From the NCBI RefSeq assembly GCF_030863805.1, contig NZ_CP132957.1, forward strand, positions 1,550,001 to 1,614,000: 64,000 bases of DNA. The letters run 5' to 3'. The position numbers and the translations under genes are program-made. Position 1 is the stretch's first letter; each line of letters begins with the position of its first letter. Source of the DNA: Kineothrix sp. MB12-C1. GTDB taxonomy: Bacteria > Bacillota > Clostridia > Lachnospirales > Lachnospiraceae. The notes below the pieces were generated by a model. It did no database searches. It worked only from the letters and a program-made list of their open reading frames with translations, and had not been told where the DNA came from. Of the stretch, positions 43,640-51,910 are shown one piece after another.

Positions 43640-43669
43640 CAAACGTTACGTTTGCTCACGTTTATTATA
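43640..43669 (-). promoter_or_regulatory. Promoter -10 with CAAACG/CGTTTG palindrome
   Basis: Minus-strand -10 TATAAT at 43669-43664 (poor -35) with the perfect palindrome CAAACG-TTA-CGTTTG at 43640-43654 just downstream. The half-sites resemble LacI/CcpA-type operators, which would place the two-component genes under sugar or catabolite control. The protein that binds is unknown. Confidence 0.4.
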
Positions 43670-43757
43670 CATTAAATCCGATAAAAATAATAATGCATTT
43701 ATTTTCCTGTATTTGTCATATTCTATGACCTTCTTTTTTATTTACTCTGTGGACGTT

Positions 43758-43789
43758 AAAAGGACACTAGCTCTCGCTAATGTCCTTTT
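43758..43789 (-). terminator. Terminator after the LacI gene
   Basis: AAAAGGACA (43758-43766) pairs with TGTCCTTTT (43781-43789) and the inner CTAG/CTAA arms extend it. The stem ends in TTTTAA on the minus strand. Confidence 0.65.
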
Positions 43790-43803
43790 TATAAACTTCT
43801 TTT

Positions 43804-44808
43804 CTAAGTTGACTCCCTTACAATTACCGAAGGAAAGGTAATATATGACTGTGCATAAAGATTGGGTTTCTTTATTTTTTGCAGAATATATTTTCCTGCC
43901 TGCATACCCATATCAAAGACATCGATATTAACTACCGTAAGCATCGGTTTCAATATTTGGGAAAACGGGTAATCATCGAATGTGACAATTCCCATATCCT
44001 CTGGTATGGAAATATTTTTATCGTGCAATGCATTCACACAGCCATACGCAATATAGTTATTGGCACATATGATTGCATCAGGTCTTTCCTTACTATCCAA
44101 TATCTGCTCCGTCATACGGTAACCGCTGTCGCAGACAGATTCTCCCTGTTGCACATGTCCTCTGGGAACAATTACATCATGCTTATTCAGGATAGAAAGC
44201 ACTCCGTTCAAACGGTGCATTGAGATTTTGTCCGTTTCTTCACCGCCGATAAAAGCCAGAGACTGGTAGCCCTCCTCCAGCAAATGCTTTGCCGCTATCT
44301 CTCCCGCCAGACGATTATCAATGTCTATCCAGCAGAAATGGCTTTTAAAATTAGGGGTTCCTATGACCAGATGGGGAATGGCCTTTTCCTGAACAAGCTC
44401 GTCCAGCTCACAAGATATGGCGGAGGCATGAATTACAAATCCGTCCGCCAGCTTTGTATCCGACGCTTTTCTTATATATTGACAGGTTTCCTCCGCCGTA
44501 ATGCTTTTTACGATGAGTGAATACCCTTTTTCCGATAAGGCTCGCTCCAGTCCGCACATGATTTCGAACATATGGGGATTGGAAAACCCCACATTTTTTC
44601 CTAACAGTGTCACAAAGATAACAGTCTTTGTCGACTGCTTCGCAAAATTCCGTGCGCGCAGATTCGGATGATAATTCAATTCTTCCATCGCCTGGTTTAC
44701 CCGATCTGCCGTGGCCTGTGAAATGGAATATGATCCATTCATGACCTTCGACACAGTGGTCGCCGATGTTCCTGCCCTTTTAGCCACATCCCTGATCGTT
44801 ACCGCCAT
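43804..44808 (-). CDS. LacI-family repressor of the alpha-glucan operon
   Basis: 334 residues from MAVTIRDVAK; an ATG four codons earlier is also possible but sits directly on the ribosome site. The helix-turn-helix and hinge read TIRDVAKRAGTSATTVSKVMNG and PNLRARNFA. The effector domain spans about 60-330, with DGFVIHAS, FIGGEETDKISMHR and ICANNYIAYG. It is the last gene of the operon, 24 bases after GH13, and is likely an autogenous maltose/maltodextrin-type repressor. A palindrome at 50928-50941, just past the operon promoter, is the best candidate operator. Confidence 0.92.
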   Translation of the reverse strand: MAVTIRDVAKRAGTSATTVSKVMNGSYSISQATADRVNQAMEELNYHPNLRARNFAKQSTKTVIFVTLLGKNVGFSNPHMFEIMCGLERALSEKGYSLIVKSITAEETCQYIRKASDTKLADGFVIHASAISCELDELVQEKAIPHLVIGTPNFKSHFCWIDIDNRLAGEIAAKHLLEEGYQSLAFIGGEETDKISMHRLNGVLSILNKHDVIVPRGHVQQGESVCDSGYRMTEQILDSKERPDAIICANNYIAYGCVNALHDKNISIPEDMGIVTFDDYPFSQILKPMLTVVNIDVFDMGMQAGKYILQKIKKPNLYAQSYITFPSVIVREST

Positions 44809-44832
44809 ATTGATAACCATACCTTTCTCATA

Positions 44833-46575
44833 TCAACCTATTTCTTCCGTCTTCAGAACTGCATATCCCTTTGCATACAGCATATTTTCATGCAGGCCTT
44901 CACTTAACAGTATTTTCCCTTTTACGGCTCTTTTCAGTATATCCTCCGGTAAATCCAACGTTCTGTCTTCCATATTGACAGCCACAGTAATTCTTTCCTT
45001 TTCATTATATCTTTCATAAATATAAAGTCTGCTCGCCTTCTCAGCCAAAAGCGTACGGAATCCGCCGCTCCTTAAGGCGCATTCCTGAGTTCTGAGCTTT
45101 ATTGCTCTTTGAAAAAAATCGAACGACTCATCTCTCTCCCCCCAGGGCATGGGCTGACGGTATTCTTCTTCCAAAACTCCTGTAATTCCCGCTTCATCTC
45201 CGTAAAAAACAGAAGGCATACCCGGGAACGTCATCTGAAACAGAACCGCAAGCCGGTATCTCCTCTTATCATTCCCGCATAAGGATAAAAATCTGCTGGC
45301 ATCGTGGCTGTCCAGCACATTCAACTGTGCATAAACGGTCTGGCTCCTGTATCGCATCCTCATATCGGTCACTCTGCTGTCAAACTCTCCGGCATCTATC
45401 GACTGTTCTCCGAAGAAACGTTTACAGTGCTTGCGGAAATCATAGTTCATTGCGGAATCAAAAATCGTGCCATCCAGCCAATGATTAGCACTTTCCCACA
45501 CTTCTCCGATTAAAACCGCTTCCGGATTCACACTTTTAATCTCCCGGTAAAACCTTCTCCAAAAGGCATCGTTTACTTCACTGGCCACATCCAGTCTCCA
45601 ACCGTCAATATGGAATTCCTCCATCCAATAACATCCCACTCGGCAGAAATATTCCTCCACTTCCGGATTTGCCGTATTCAGCTTCGGCATCAGCCGTTCA
45701 TAGCCGAAACATTCATAATTGGGATAGTCCTCCGGGTCATCCGGCCTGACTACAGGGAACTGCAATCCATAAAACCAATCTTTATACTCGGAATCTTCCC
45801 CCTTCTGCACCACATCCTCAAAGGCAAAGAACTTCCAGCCGCAATGATTGAATACTCCATCGATAATTACGCGGATTCCGTTATCGTGGAACCTCTCCAC
45901 AAGCAGACGGAAGTCATCGTTACTCCCAAAGCACGGGTCTACATGAAAGTAATCAATCAAATCATACTTATGATATTCTCCCGCAGCAAAGATCGGATTG
46001 ATATAGATGGCATTCACTCCCAGTTCCTTTAAATATTTCACATTCTCTGTGATGCCCCGAATAGTTCCTCCCAGTTTTCCTCTCGTGGTCAGTCCCAGGA
46101 ACGGCTTCTCGGTCTCCTCTCCGCTTATATAAGCTTTTCCCGTTGCGAAGCTGTCCGGAAAAATATTATAAATAACTGCATCCTTCACCCATGACGGCGG
46201 GCGAACGATGTCCGCCCTATGATTAAAGGGCAACTGAAAGTATTCCGACCGGTCATCCACCGTACACTCGCTGAACTGATCTCCATAATAATATATCCGC
46301 TCCGTCCCGTCATCCAGTTCGAAGTAATAACATAAGCGTTTATACGGCTCTTCCAGATCGACCTGATAATAATCATGAAGCTCGGACTGCGCTTCCAAAT
46401 GCATTTCCTTTTGATTGAAGATTACCGGCGTCAGCCTGCATGCCCTGTCTCCGTAAAACAAGGTACACTTTTTAATATCATCTCTTCCGGTCCGTATTCT
46501 GATCGTTACATGGGTTTCGTCAGTCCCGTAAGCATACTGGGACATGGGGATATGTAATACCGCACTCCTGTTCAT
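44833..46575 (-). CDS. GH13 neopullulanase/cyclomaltodextrinase-type enzyme
   Basis: 580 residues, no signal peptide, so cytoplasmic. An N-terminal CBM34-like domain (about 1-120) precedes the alpha-amylase barrel. The four GH13 regions are DGVFNH (239-244), GWRLDVASE with nucleophile Asp329, GEVWE with acid Glu358, and LDSHD with Asp425. The length and N-terminal domain fit the GH13_20 group that opens cyclodextrins and trims maltodextrins or pullulan. It follows the MalG gene by 36 bases and would process the imported glucans to maltose/glucose; glycogen phosphorylase at 21512-23998 could act on longer chains. Confidence 0.93.
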   Translation of the reverse strand: MNRSAVLHIPMSQYAYGTDETHVTIRIRTGRDDIKKCTLFYGDRACRLTPVIFNQKEMHLEAQSELHDYYQVDLEEPYKRLCYYFELDDGTERIYYYGDQFSECTVDDRSEYFQLPFNHRADIVRPPSWVKDAVIYNIFPDSFATGKAYISGEETEKPFLGLTTRGKLGGTIRGITENVKYLKELGVNAIYINPIFAAGEYHKYDLIDYFHVDPCFGSNDDFRLLVERFHDNGIRVIIDGVFNHCGWKFFAFEDVVQKGEDSEYKDWFYGLQFPVVRPDDPEDYPNYECFGYERLMPKLNTANPEVEEYFCRVGCYWMEEFHIDGWRLDVASEVNDAFWRRFYREIKSVNPEAVLIGEVWESANHWLDGTIFDSAMNYDFRKHCKRFFGEQSIDAGEFDSRVTDMRMRYRSQTVYAQLNVLDSHDASRFLSLCGNDKRRYRLAVLFQMTFPGMPSVFYGDEAGITGVLEEEYRQPMPWGERDESFDFFQRAIKLRTQECALRSGGFRTLLAEKASRLYIYERYNEKERITVAVNMEDRTLDLPEDILKRAVKGKILLSEGLHENMLYAKGYAVLKTEEIG

Positions 46576-46611
46576 GATTCATCCTCACTTATATTTCGTA
46601 TTTAAAAGTAC

Positions 46612-47454
46612 TCAACCCTTTACTCCTCCCGAAGTAAGGCCGGCAGCCATATTTTTTTGTAATAGAAAAAATATGATTAAGATGGGGACGGATACTGTGA
46701 TGGATGCCGCCGCGAATACCGGCCAGCTTCCGCTCATCTCCGTCGCTTGCAGGGAATAAAGCCCTGCCGCTAATGTATAGGTATCGGAACCAAGCATAAA
46801 ATTAATGGCAAAAATATATTCATTCCATACGTAAATCAGTACCATCATAACCGTAACCGCAATTGTAGGTTTTGCCAGCGGTAATACGATTTTTCTTACG
46901 AGCTGCAAGGGTGTTGCCCCGTCAATTCTTGCTGCCTCCTCGATCTCCACCGGAATCGTATCGAAATAACCTTTCATGTTCCACAGCGCGAACACTGCCA
47001 TAGTTCCCGTATACACAATGATAAGGCCCGTTCGCGTATTGATCAGTTCCAGGGGTACGAGAAGCTTATAAAGCGCAGTCATGGACAGCAAAGACGGAAA
47101 GGCATAGAGCAGAATCAGCATTTTCAGAACAGCCTTTCTTCCCGGGAACCTCTTCCTGGAAAAGACGTAGGCTGCAGGTATCCCTGTTCCAAGCGATATT
47201 ACAAGGGTCGCTCCTGCCAGTATCAGACTATTCTTAAGCCATAGCAGAATCGGCTTTTCCACAAACACTGCCCTGTAATTTTGCAAAGTCAAACGTTTCG
47301 GCAAAAAGGAGAAATCCGAGCTGAGCAGGCTGTTATCCGCATTCAAAGAAACCGAAAGCGCATAGAGCACAGGAACAAGAATAAAGAAGCACAGGATAAT
47401 AAAAAAGAGATTAACTGCGGTCAGTATCATTCCTTCTCTTATTTTTTTCTTCAT
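46612..47454 (-). CDS. CUT1 maltodextrin importer permease, MalG type
   Basis: 280 residues with about six helices; EAA loop EEAARIDGATPLQLVRKIVLP, C-terminus AAGLTSGGVKG. The start codon directly follows the MalF stop (TAAATG), so translation is probably coupled. With MalF and the lipoprotein it imports malto-oligosaccharides, inferred from the GH13 and starch-binding neighbours. No ATPase gene is present in the operon. Confidence 0.93.
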   Translation of the reverse strand: MKKKIREGMILTAVNLFFIILCFFILVPVLYALSVSLNADNSLLSSDFSFLPKRLTLQNYRAVFVEKPILLWLKNSLILAGATLVISLGTGIPAAYVFSRKRFPGRKAVLKMLILLYAFPSLLSMTALYKLLVPLELINTRTGLIIVYTGTMAVFALWNMKGYFDTIPVEIEEAARIDGATPLQLVRKIVLPLAKPTIAVTVMMVLIYVWNEYIFAINFMLGSDTYTLAAGLYSLQATEMSGSWPVFAAASITVSVPILIIFFLLQKNMAAGLTSGGVKG

Positions 47455-48375
47455 TTAACCCGCCTCCTTTTCTTTCGGTCTTATATTCGTACCGAGCGAG
47501 ACTAAAATCAGTATTGCAAAAATAATCATGGAAACTGCGGAGCTATAACCATAGTTATTGGTGATAAACGCTTTTTCATAGGCATAAGTAAGTATGGTAT
47601 GTATGTCCGCTCCCGTCTTAGAGCCCACCTGCTGCGTCAAAAGATAGATGATATCAAATTGCTTAAAGGTGGTAAAGGTCGTAATAACTACCGAGGGCGC
47701 AATAATAGGCTTTATCATAGGCAACGTTATATACCGGGTGCGCGCAAGCCAGCTTGCTCCGTCCAATACCGCACTTTCATAATAGCTTTTTTCGATGCTC
47801 TGCAGTGCTCCGTCAATGATTGTGATCATAAACGGCAGCGCCAGCCAGAGATTCACTACCGTACAGCAGATAAATGCCATCCCGTCGCTGTTTAGCCAGC
47901 GTATCGGTCTAAGCCCGAAGTCATCCAGCCATTGATTCAAAAGGCCGAACTGAGAGTTGAACATTCCCGTTTTCCAGAGCAAAATGGATACATAGCCCGG
48001 CATCGCCCACGGAAAGATTAAAAGTGTTTTATAGACATTCCTGAGCCTTAACTTCTTTATATTCAAAAGGCTTGCCAGAATAAATGCGGCAAAAAGCTGT
48101 ACTGCCATATTTACCACTGTCCACAGCACCGTGAAAACAAAGGCTCCCACAAACCCGTTGTCCAGTACGAGCAGCGCATCTTTATAATTTTCAAGACCGA
48201 TGATTTCAAAGTCATTCCAATGATAGACGTTCATATTGGTCAAAGAAATATATCCGGTGTACAATATCGGAAAAATTACAATCAGAAGGATCAGCAGCAG
48301 CGACGGAGCCGACCATAAGTATGAAAATACTGCATTCTTTCTTTTCTTTTTTACAGATAACAATTGTGCGTTCAT
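47455..48375 (-). CDS. CUT1 maltodextrin importer permease, MalF type
   Basis: 306 residues with six helices and the EAA loop YYESAVLDGASWLARTRYITLP. The motif TVVNLWLALPFMITIIDGALQ is common in MalF/GanP-like subunits. The ATG at 48375 lies immediately after GAAAGG, a tight spacing; a TTG at codon 5 would be better spaced and is a possible start. It is 12 bases after the binding-protein gene and adjoins malG. Confidence 0.92.
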   Translation of the reverse strand: MNAQLLSVKKKRKNAVFSYLWSAPSLLLILLIVIFPILYTGYISLTNMNVYHWNDFEIIGLENYKDALLVLDNGFVGAFVFTVLWTVVNMAVQLFAAFILASLLNIKKLRLRNVYKTLLIFPWAMPGYVSILLWKTGMFNSQFGLLNQWLDDFGLRPIRWLNSDGMAFICCTVVNLWLALPFMITIIDGALQSIEKSYYESAVLDGASWLARTRYITLPMIKPIIAPSVVITTFTTFKQFDIIYLLTQQVGSKTGADIHTILTYAYEKAFITNNYGYSSAVSMIIFAILILVSLGTNIRPKEKEAG

Positions 48376-48387
48376 CCTTTCGTCTCT

Positions 48388-49605
48388 TTACCGCATGCTT
48401 TCAATCAGCCGCTCAGCTTCCTTCTGTGCCTTTGCCGCGCTTTCCGTCACATCTTTACCGCTCATATTGATGTCGGTCAGCAGATTCCCCGCCACGGTCC
48501 ACATCACGTCCATTTCCGGGAGGTTAGGCATAGGTACCGCATGTTCCGCCGTCTCCTTCATTGCCATGACCACTTCGTCCGATGTAACCGCTTCCATATC
48601 ATAGCAAGCTTTATTCGCCGGCGCACAACCGCTGGCACCGGCAAGCTCTGCTCCCAGCTCGGCATCCATAACCTGCCGTAATACCTTTTCAACCGCCTCT
48701 TTCTTGTTTTGTGCGGCATGCTTCAATACCTGTATTCCCTGAACACCCATATACGGAGAGATCGGTCTGCCCGTCTCTTCGATGACCGGCATTGCCGCTA
48801 CTCCTGCATCCATTCCTCTTTCCCGCACGGTCGGTATCATCCAGGGACCCGCAATCGTGGCATGAGCCATTCCTTCGGCAAGAAGCGTATTGACCGTGGC
48901 ATATTCTGTCTCGCCAGGCATCAGCTCCACAAATTTCTTATGATATTCCAACGCGGCTATTGTCTCCGGCGAATCGAGTCCCGGCATTCCCGTCTCACTT
49001 AATATGCTGCCGCCGAAGCCATTGATCCATCCGGAAACATAATATGGCGTGCTGTGCTGCTCAACAAATCCATAATGACCGCCTCTTGTCGTCTCCTGCA
49101 TATAGGAGTAAAGTTCCTCTGTGGTCTTCGGCACTTCTTCATCGCTCATATACAGTCTGTTATATATAAACAGCAGAGTTTCGTAATAAATCGGGAGCTG
49201 ATAAACTGTTTTCTTATAGGAGGCTGCTTCCAATGTATTTTCCATATATGTGTCCGCAAGTTCCTGCTCCGGTACTATATCCGTTATCGGGGCGAGTATA
49301 TCCATTTCCGCATACACACCGATCTTATCGTGTGCAAAAAAATACATATCCGGAGCTGCCTTGGGATTGTTTCCGACCATTTTCAATGCTTCCGTCAAAT
49401 CACTTTTCTTTTCCAGCACCACATGTATCTGAGGTTCCAGTATCTCCAGCTTTTTTTGCAGCACTTCTGTTACGGCATCTTCTTTATCGTGCCAGATTGT
49501 AATCGTCGAGATACCGTTATCCGCATCTGTATCCTGTTTTCCACAACCGCTGAATAACAAGACCGCCATAGCTGCTGTTAAAATCATCGATAATGCTCTT
49601 TTCAT
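48388..49605 (-). CDS. Maltodextrin-type binding lipoprotein
   Basis: 405 residues from MKRALSMILTAAMAVLLF, which carries the lipobox FSGC. GGAGGAG precedes this ATG; an upstream in-frame ATG at 49659 is not used because it lies before the stem-loop and would break the signal peptide. The mature protein is a family 1 solute-binding protein (TITIWHDKEDAV, then IYYETLLFIYN, GPWMIPTV). It would bind malto-oligosaccharides released at the surface and pass them to the two permeases. The sugar is inferred from the CBM26-like protein upstream and GH13 enzyme downstream. Confidence 0.92.
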   Translation of the reverse strand: MKRALSMILTAAMAVLLFSGCGKQDTDADNGISTITIWHDKEDAVTEVLQKKLEILEPQIHVVLEKKSDLTEALKMVGNNPKAAPDMYFFAHDKIGVYAEMDILAPITDIVPEQELADTYMENTLEAASYKKTVYQLPIYYETLLFIYNRLYMSDEEVPKTTEELYSYMQETTRGGHYGFVEQHSTPYYVSGWINGFGGSILSETGMPGLDSPETIAALEYHKKFVELMPGETEYATVNTLLAEGMAHATIAGPWMIPTVRERGMDAGVAAMPVIEETGRPISPYMGVQGIQVLKHAAQNKKEAVEKVLRQVMDAELGAELAGASGCAPANKACYDMEAVTSDEVVMAMKETAEHAVPMPNLPEMDVMWTVAGNLLTDINMSGKDVTESAAKAQKEAERLIESMR

Positions 49606-49621
49606 CCCTGCTCCTCCTTCA

Positions 49622-49653
49622 TCCTCAGGACCGCCAAGGCATAGTCCTGAGGA
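49622..49653 (-). other. Perfect stem-loop between starch-binding and binding-lipoprotein genes
   Basis: TCCTCAGGAC (49622-49631) pairs exactly with GTCCTGAGGA (49644-49653). It is not followed by a T-run and ends close to the ribosome site of the downstream gene. It may stabilise the upstream message or gate translation of the binding protein. Confidence 0.55.
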
Positions 49654-49667
49654 AACCAAATCATAAA

Positions 49668-50867
49668 TTACTTTTTATTCTCCGCTTTCTTTTTCATAAC
49701 GACAACAACAACGACTGCCACTGCCGCCGCAAGAACGATAACGATTACCGGAAGAATATTACCGCTTTTCGCTGCCGGGTGCACCACAGCATCTGTTGCA
49801 TCCCCCGTATCTGTCGAGTCTGCCGTATCCACCTCCTGTACCGGACTTGTCGAAGCCGCATCCTTCGGTTCCTCATAAAATACTTCGTAATCCTCCGCAC
49901 CATTTACAATAATCCATACATCCTTGCCTGTTTCTACGGAAATATCCGTTGTCTGTACGCCACCTTCATTGCCGTTGACAATAATAGAATTCACCCATCC
50001 CGGAATCGTCTTTTTTATCCATCCGTTCTCCCCTTCTTCCAAGGTCTCTCCCGGCCATGTAGTGAAGACATTCGTTCCATCCGGGGCCGACCATGCCCAC
50101 AGGCAAGGTGCCGTCCAATCCGACGGAGCCATTACATGAACCGTAATATCGGGTATTTGAGCTTTGTCGGGGTCCATATAGCTGAAATCATAACCTCCTT
50201 CGGCATCTATGGTCACCCATACCTCTGCCGGGTCTATGGAAATATCTTCGGTCTGCATAGTTCCCTCATTTCCATTAATAATGATGGAATTCACCCAAAC
50301 GGGAACCGTTGCCGTATACCAGCCATTTTCATTTTCTTTCATTTCACTTCCCGGCCAGGCCGCGAATGCATTTGTTCCGTCAGGAGCCGACCATGCCCAC
50401 AGATTGGGACCGCCCCAACTATCATCCACCTTTGCATGAATCGTAAATTTATTCACATATTCCGGTGTCTCTCCCACAGTCTGTCTTTCATAAGAAATAT
50501 CCACGGAGTCCGCCGCATTTACCGTAATCCATGCATCCTTTCTATCCAATATCTGTTCCTCGGTCTGGACATTTCCATCATTGGCATTGATAATCACATG
50601 ATTCGCCCAACCGGGTAGCCAGATATAATACCAGTCTTCATTTGCCGGATCGGCATCCATCCCGCCGCCCGGCCATGCATCGAATGCACCTTTTCCGTCA
50701 TCATCCCACGCCCATACACAAGGATTCTCCCAATCCTCCGGCACCTGAACATAAACTGCCGTAAGTGTCTCTTCCTTTTCCTCCGCAAATGCCAAAGCCG
50801 GCATCATTGCTGTTGCAATAACCAACATCAGCAAAAAAGCCGATATCCGTTTCATCACTTTACTCAT
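49668..50867 (-). CDS. Surface starch-binding protein with three CBM26-like repeats
   Basis: 399 residues from MSKVMKRISAF, seven bases after AGGAGG. Signal peptide ends near ALAFA (28). Three similar modules of about 88 residues follow (about 35-122, 130-217, 225-313), each with WAW...G..AF..WPG, a Trp in the LPGW/VPVW/IPGW position and I(N)GNEG..QTE, a CBM26-type pattern. A Ser/Thr/Asp linker leads to a C-terminal helix (about 370-390) and a basic tail, so it is membrane-anchored with the modules outside. No catalytic domain. It is the first gene of the alpha-glucan operon and would gather starch or maltodextrin at the cell surface for the importer. CBM25/26 assignment is by eye. Confidence 0.85.
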   Translation of the reverse strand: MSKVMKRISAFLLMLVIATAMMPALAFAEEKEETLTAVYVQVPEDWENPCVWAWDDDGKGAFDAWPGGGMDADPANEDWYYIWLPGWANHVIINANDGNVQTEEQILDRKDAWITVNAADSVDISYERQTVGETPEYVNKFTIHAKVDDSWGGPNLWAWSAPDGTNAFAAWPGSEMKENENGWYTATVPVWVNSIIINGNEGTMQTEDISIDPAEVWVTIDAEGGYDFSYMDPDKAQIPDITVHVMAPSDWTAPCLWAWSAPDGTNVFTTWPGETLEEGENGWIKKTIPGWVNSIIVNGNEGGVQTTDISVETGKDVWIIVNGAEDYEVFYEEPKDAASTSPVQEVDTADSTDTGDATDAVVHPAAKSGNILPVIVIVLAAAVAVVVVVVMKKKAENKK

Positions 50868-50927
50868 ATATTTTCCTCCTGAATTATATCGATTCCGGAT
50901 ACGTTCATACGTTCCCGTAAAACAATG

Positions 50928-50986
50928 AAAAGTGCACTTTTTCCATTTGATAAGCTGATTATATTTCACCCTCCTTGGTTGGTCAA
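50928..50986 (-). promoter_or_regulatory. Promoter and operator of the alpha-glucan operon
   Basis: Minus strand: -35 TTGACC (50986-50981), 17-base spacer, -10 TATAAT (50963-50958). About 20 bases downstream is the perfect palindrome AAAAGTGCACTTTT (50928-50941) with flanks that extend the symmetry (ATG.../...CAT), well placed for a LacI-type roadblock at the transcript start. The rest of the gap to 51147 shows no gene. Confidence 0.7.
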
Positions 50987-51147
50987 TTCATATTTGAGTA
51001 ACCGTTTTCCCTATTTTTTTAGCACTTTATTATGATTTTCCACCCGTTTTTTGTAATGTTTTACTAATGGTTTGACGATTATAAGCAATCTTCAGAAATC
51101 TTTGTGAATAACTTACGAAACTGTTTCCCTATCGTTGGTTATTATTA

Positions 51148-51184
51148 AAAGGGCAGGTCTAAAATAATTTAGCCCCGCCCTAAT
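51148..51184 (-). terminator. Terminator after the ArsC/Spx-like gene
   Basis: AGGGC...GGTCTAAA and TTAGCCCC...GCCCT (51150-51181) form a stem with small mismatches around AATAAT. The minus strand continues TTTTAAT. Confidence 0.65.
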
Positions 51185-51209
51185 CTATAATATTAACTTC
51201 AAAATAGCA

Positions 51210-51566
51210 TTATTGTAGCTTTTCCGTCCATTCCTCTTCCTTGAATCCGACTAAAACAAAGTCCTTCCCCACCACTATCGGTCTTTTAACGAGCATTCCG
51301 TCAGAAGCCAGCAAATCATACTTTTCCTCCTGGGTCATCCCGGGCAGCTTATCCTTTAGCTGCATTTCCTTATATAAGATTCCGCTCGTATTAAAGAAAC
51401 GTTTCAAATCAAGTCCGCTCTTCTCATGCCACTCTTTTAACTCCGCCGCCTTAGGCCTGTCCTCTTTAATATGCCTGTCTTCATAGTCTACCTCATGATC
51501 CCTCAGCCATTTACCTGCGTTCTTACAAGTGCTGCACTTTGGATATTCCACAAATAGAACCTTCAT
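51210..51566 (-). CDS. ArsC/Spx-family thioredoxin-fold protein
   Basis: 118 residues. The active-site motif CSTC (Cys11, Cys14) sits after the first strand (MKVLFVEYPK), and the fold continues through RHIKEDRPKAAELKEWHEKSG and the conserved cis-Pro region KRPIVVGKDFVLVGFKE. This matches the YffB/ArsC/Spx group. True Spx would be about 130 residues and acts on RNA polymerase; arsenate reductases have a different Arg/Cys set. The role here is therefore open: a redox enzyme or a stress regulator. It is a single gene, divergent from PadR. Confidence 0.85.
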   Translation of the reverse strand: MKVLFVEYPKCSTCKNAGKWLRDHEVDYEDRHIKEDRPKAAELKEWHEKSGLDLKRFFNTSGILYKEMQLKDKLPGMTQEEKYDLLASDGMLVKRPIVVGKDFVLVGFKEEEWTEKLQ

Positions 51567-51699
51567 AACATCCCTCTTTTCTGTAATTTATTTTCCTATT
51601 TATCACATTGTAGCATGGCTCCCCTATTTCTTCCATCCGGACTTTTGGGCTGTCTGATTTTTATTTAATTTTATGACATTATTTTTTTCGATATATATA

Positions 51700-51762
51700 T
51701 TGACATTATATATTATACTTCATATAATATACTTATAAAATATATATATAAACTTTATATAT
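51700..51762 (+). promoter_or_regulatory. Consensus promoter with twin palindromes before padR
   Basis: TTGACA (51700-51705), 17-base spacer, TATAAT (51723-51728): a full consensus sigma-A promoter. TATATTATA-N5-TATAATATA (51709-51717, 51723-51731) overlaps spacer and -10. A second palindrome, ATATATAAA-C-TTTATATAT (51744-51762), lies just downstream. Both are candidates for PadR autorepression. The remaining leader to 51910 holds only a small CCCC/GGGG hairpin near 51792-51813. Confidence 0.65.
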
Positions 51763-51910
51763 GATGCCGCAACTGCAAAATTAATCAGCCCCATAATTTC
51801 ACTCACGGGGAATTTGTACCATCCCAATATTATGTACCTGTCAACACTGCCATAAGTATTAGCAAAGCCTATTATTTTATGGAGAATTTCAATACGTAAA
51901 AGGAGATTTT

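Noticed and set aside
49593-50618. 341-codon plus-strand frame opposite the starch-binding protein
   Set aside because: Antisense shadow of the CBM26-like repeats; its repetitive Cys/Arg/Tyr/His-rich translation mirrors those repeats.
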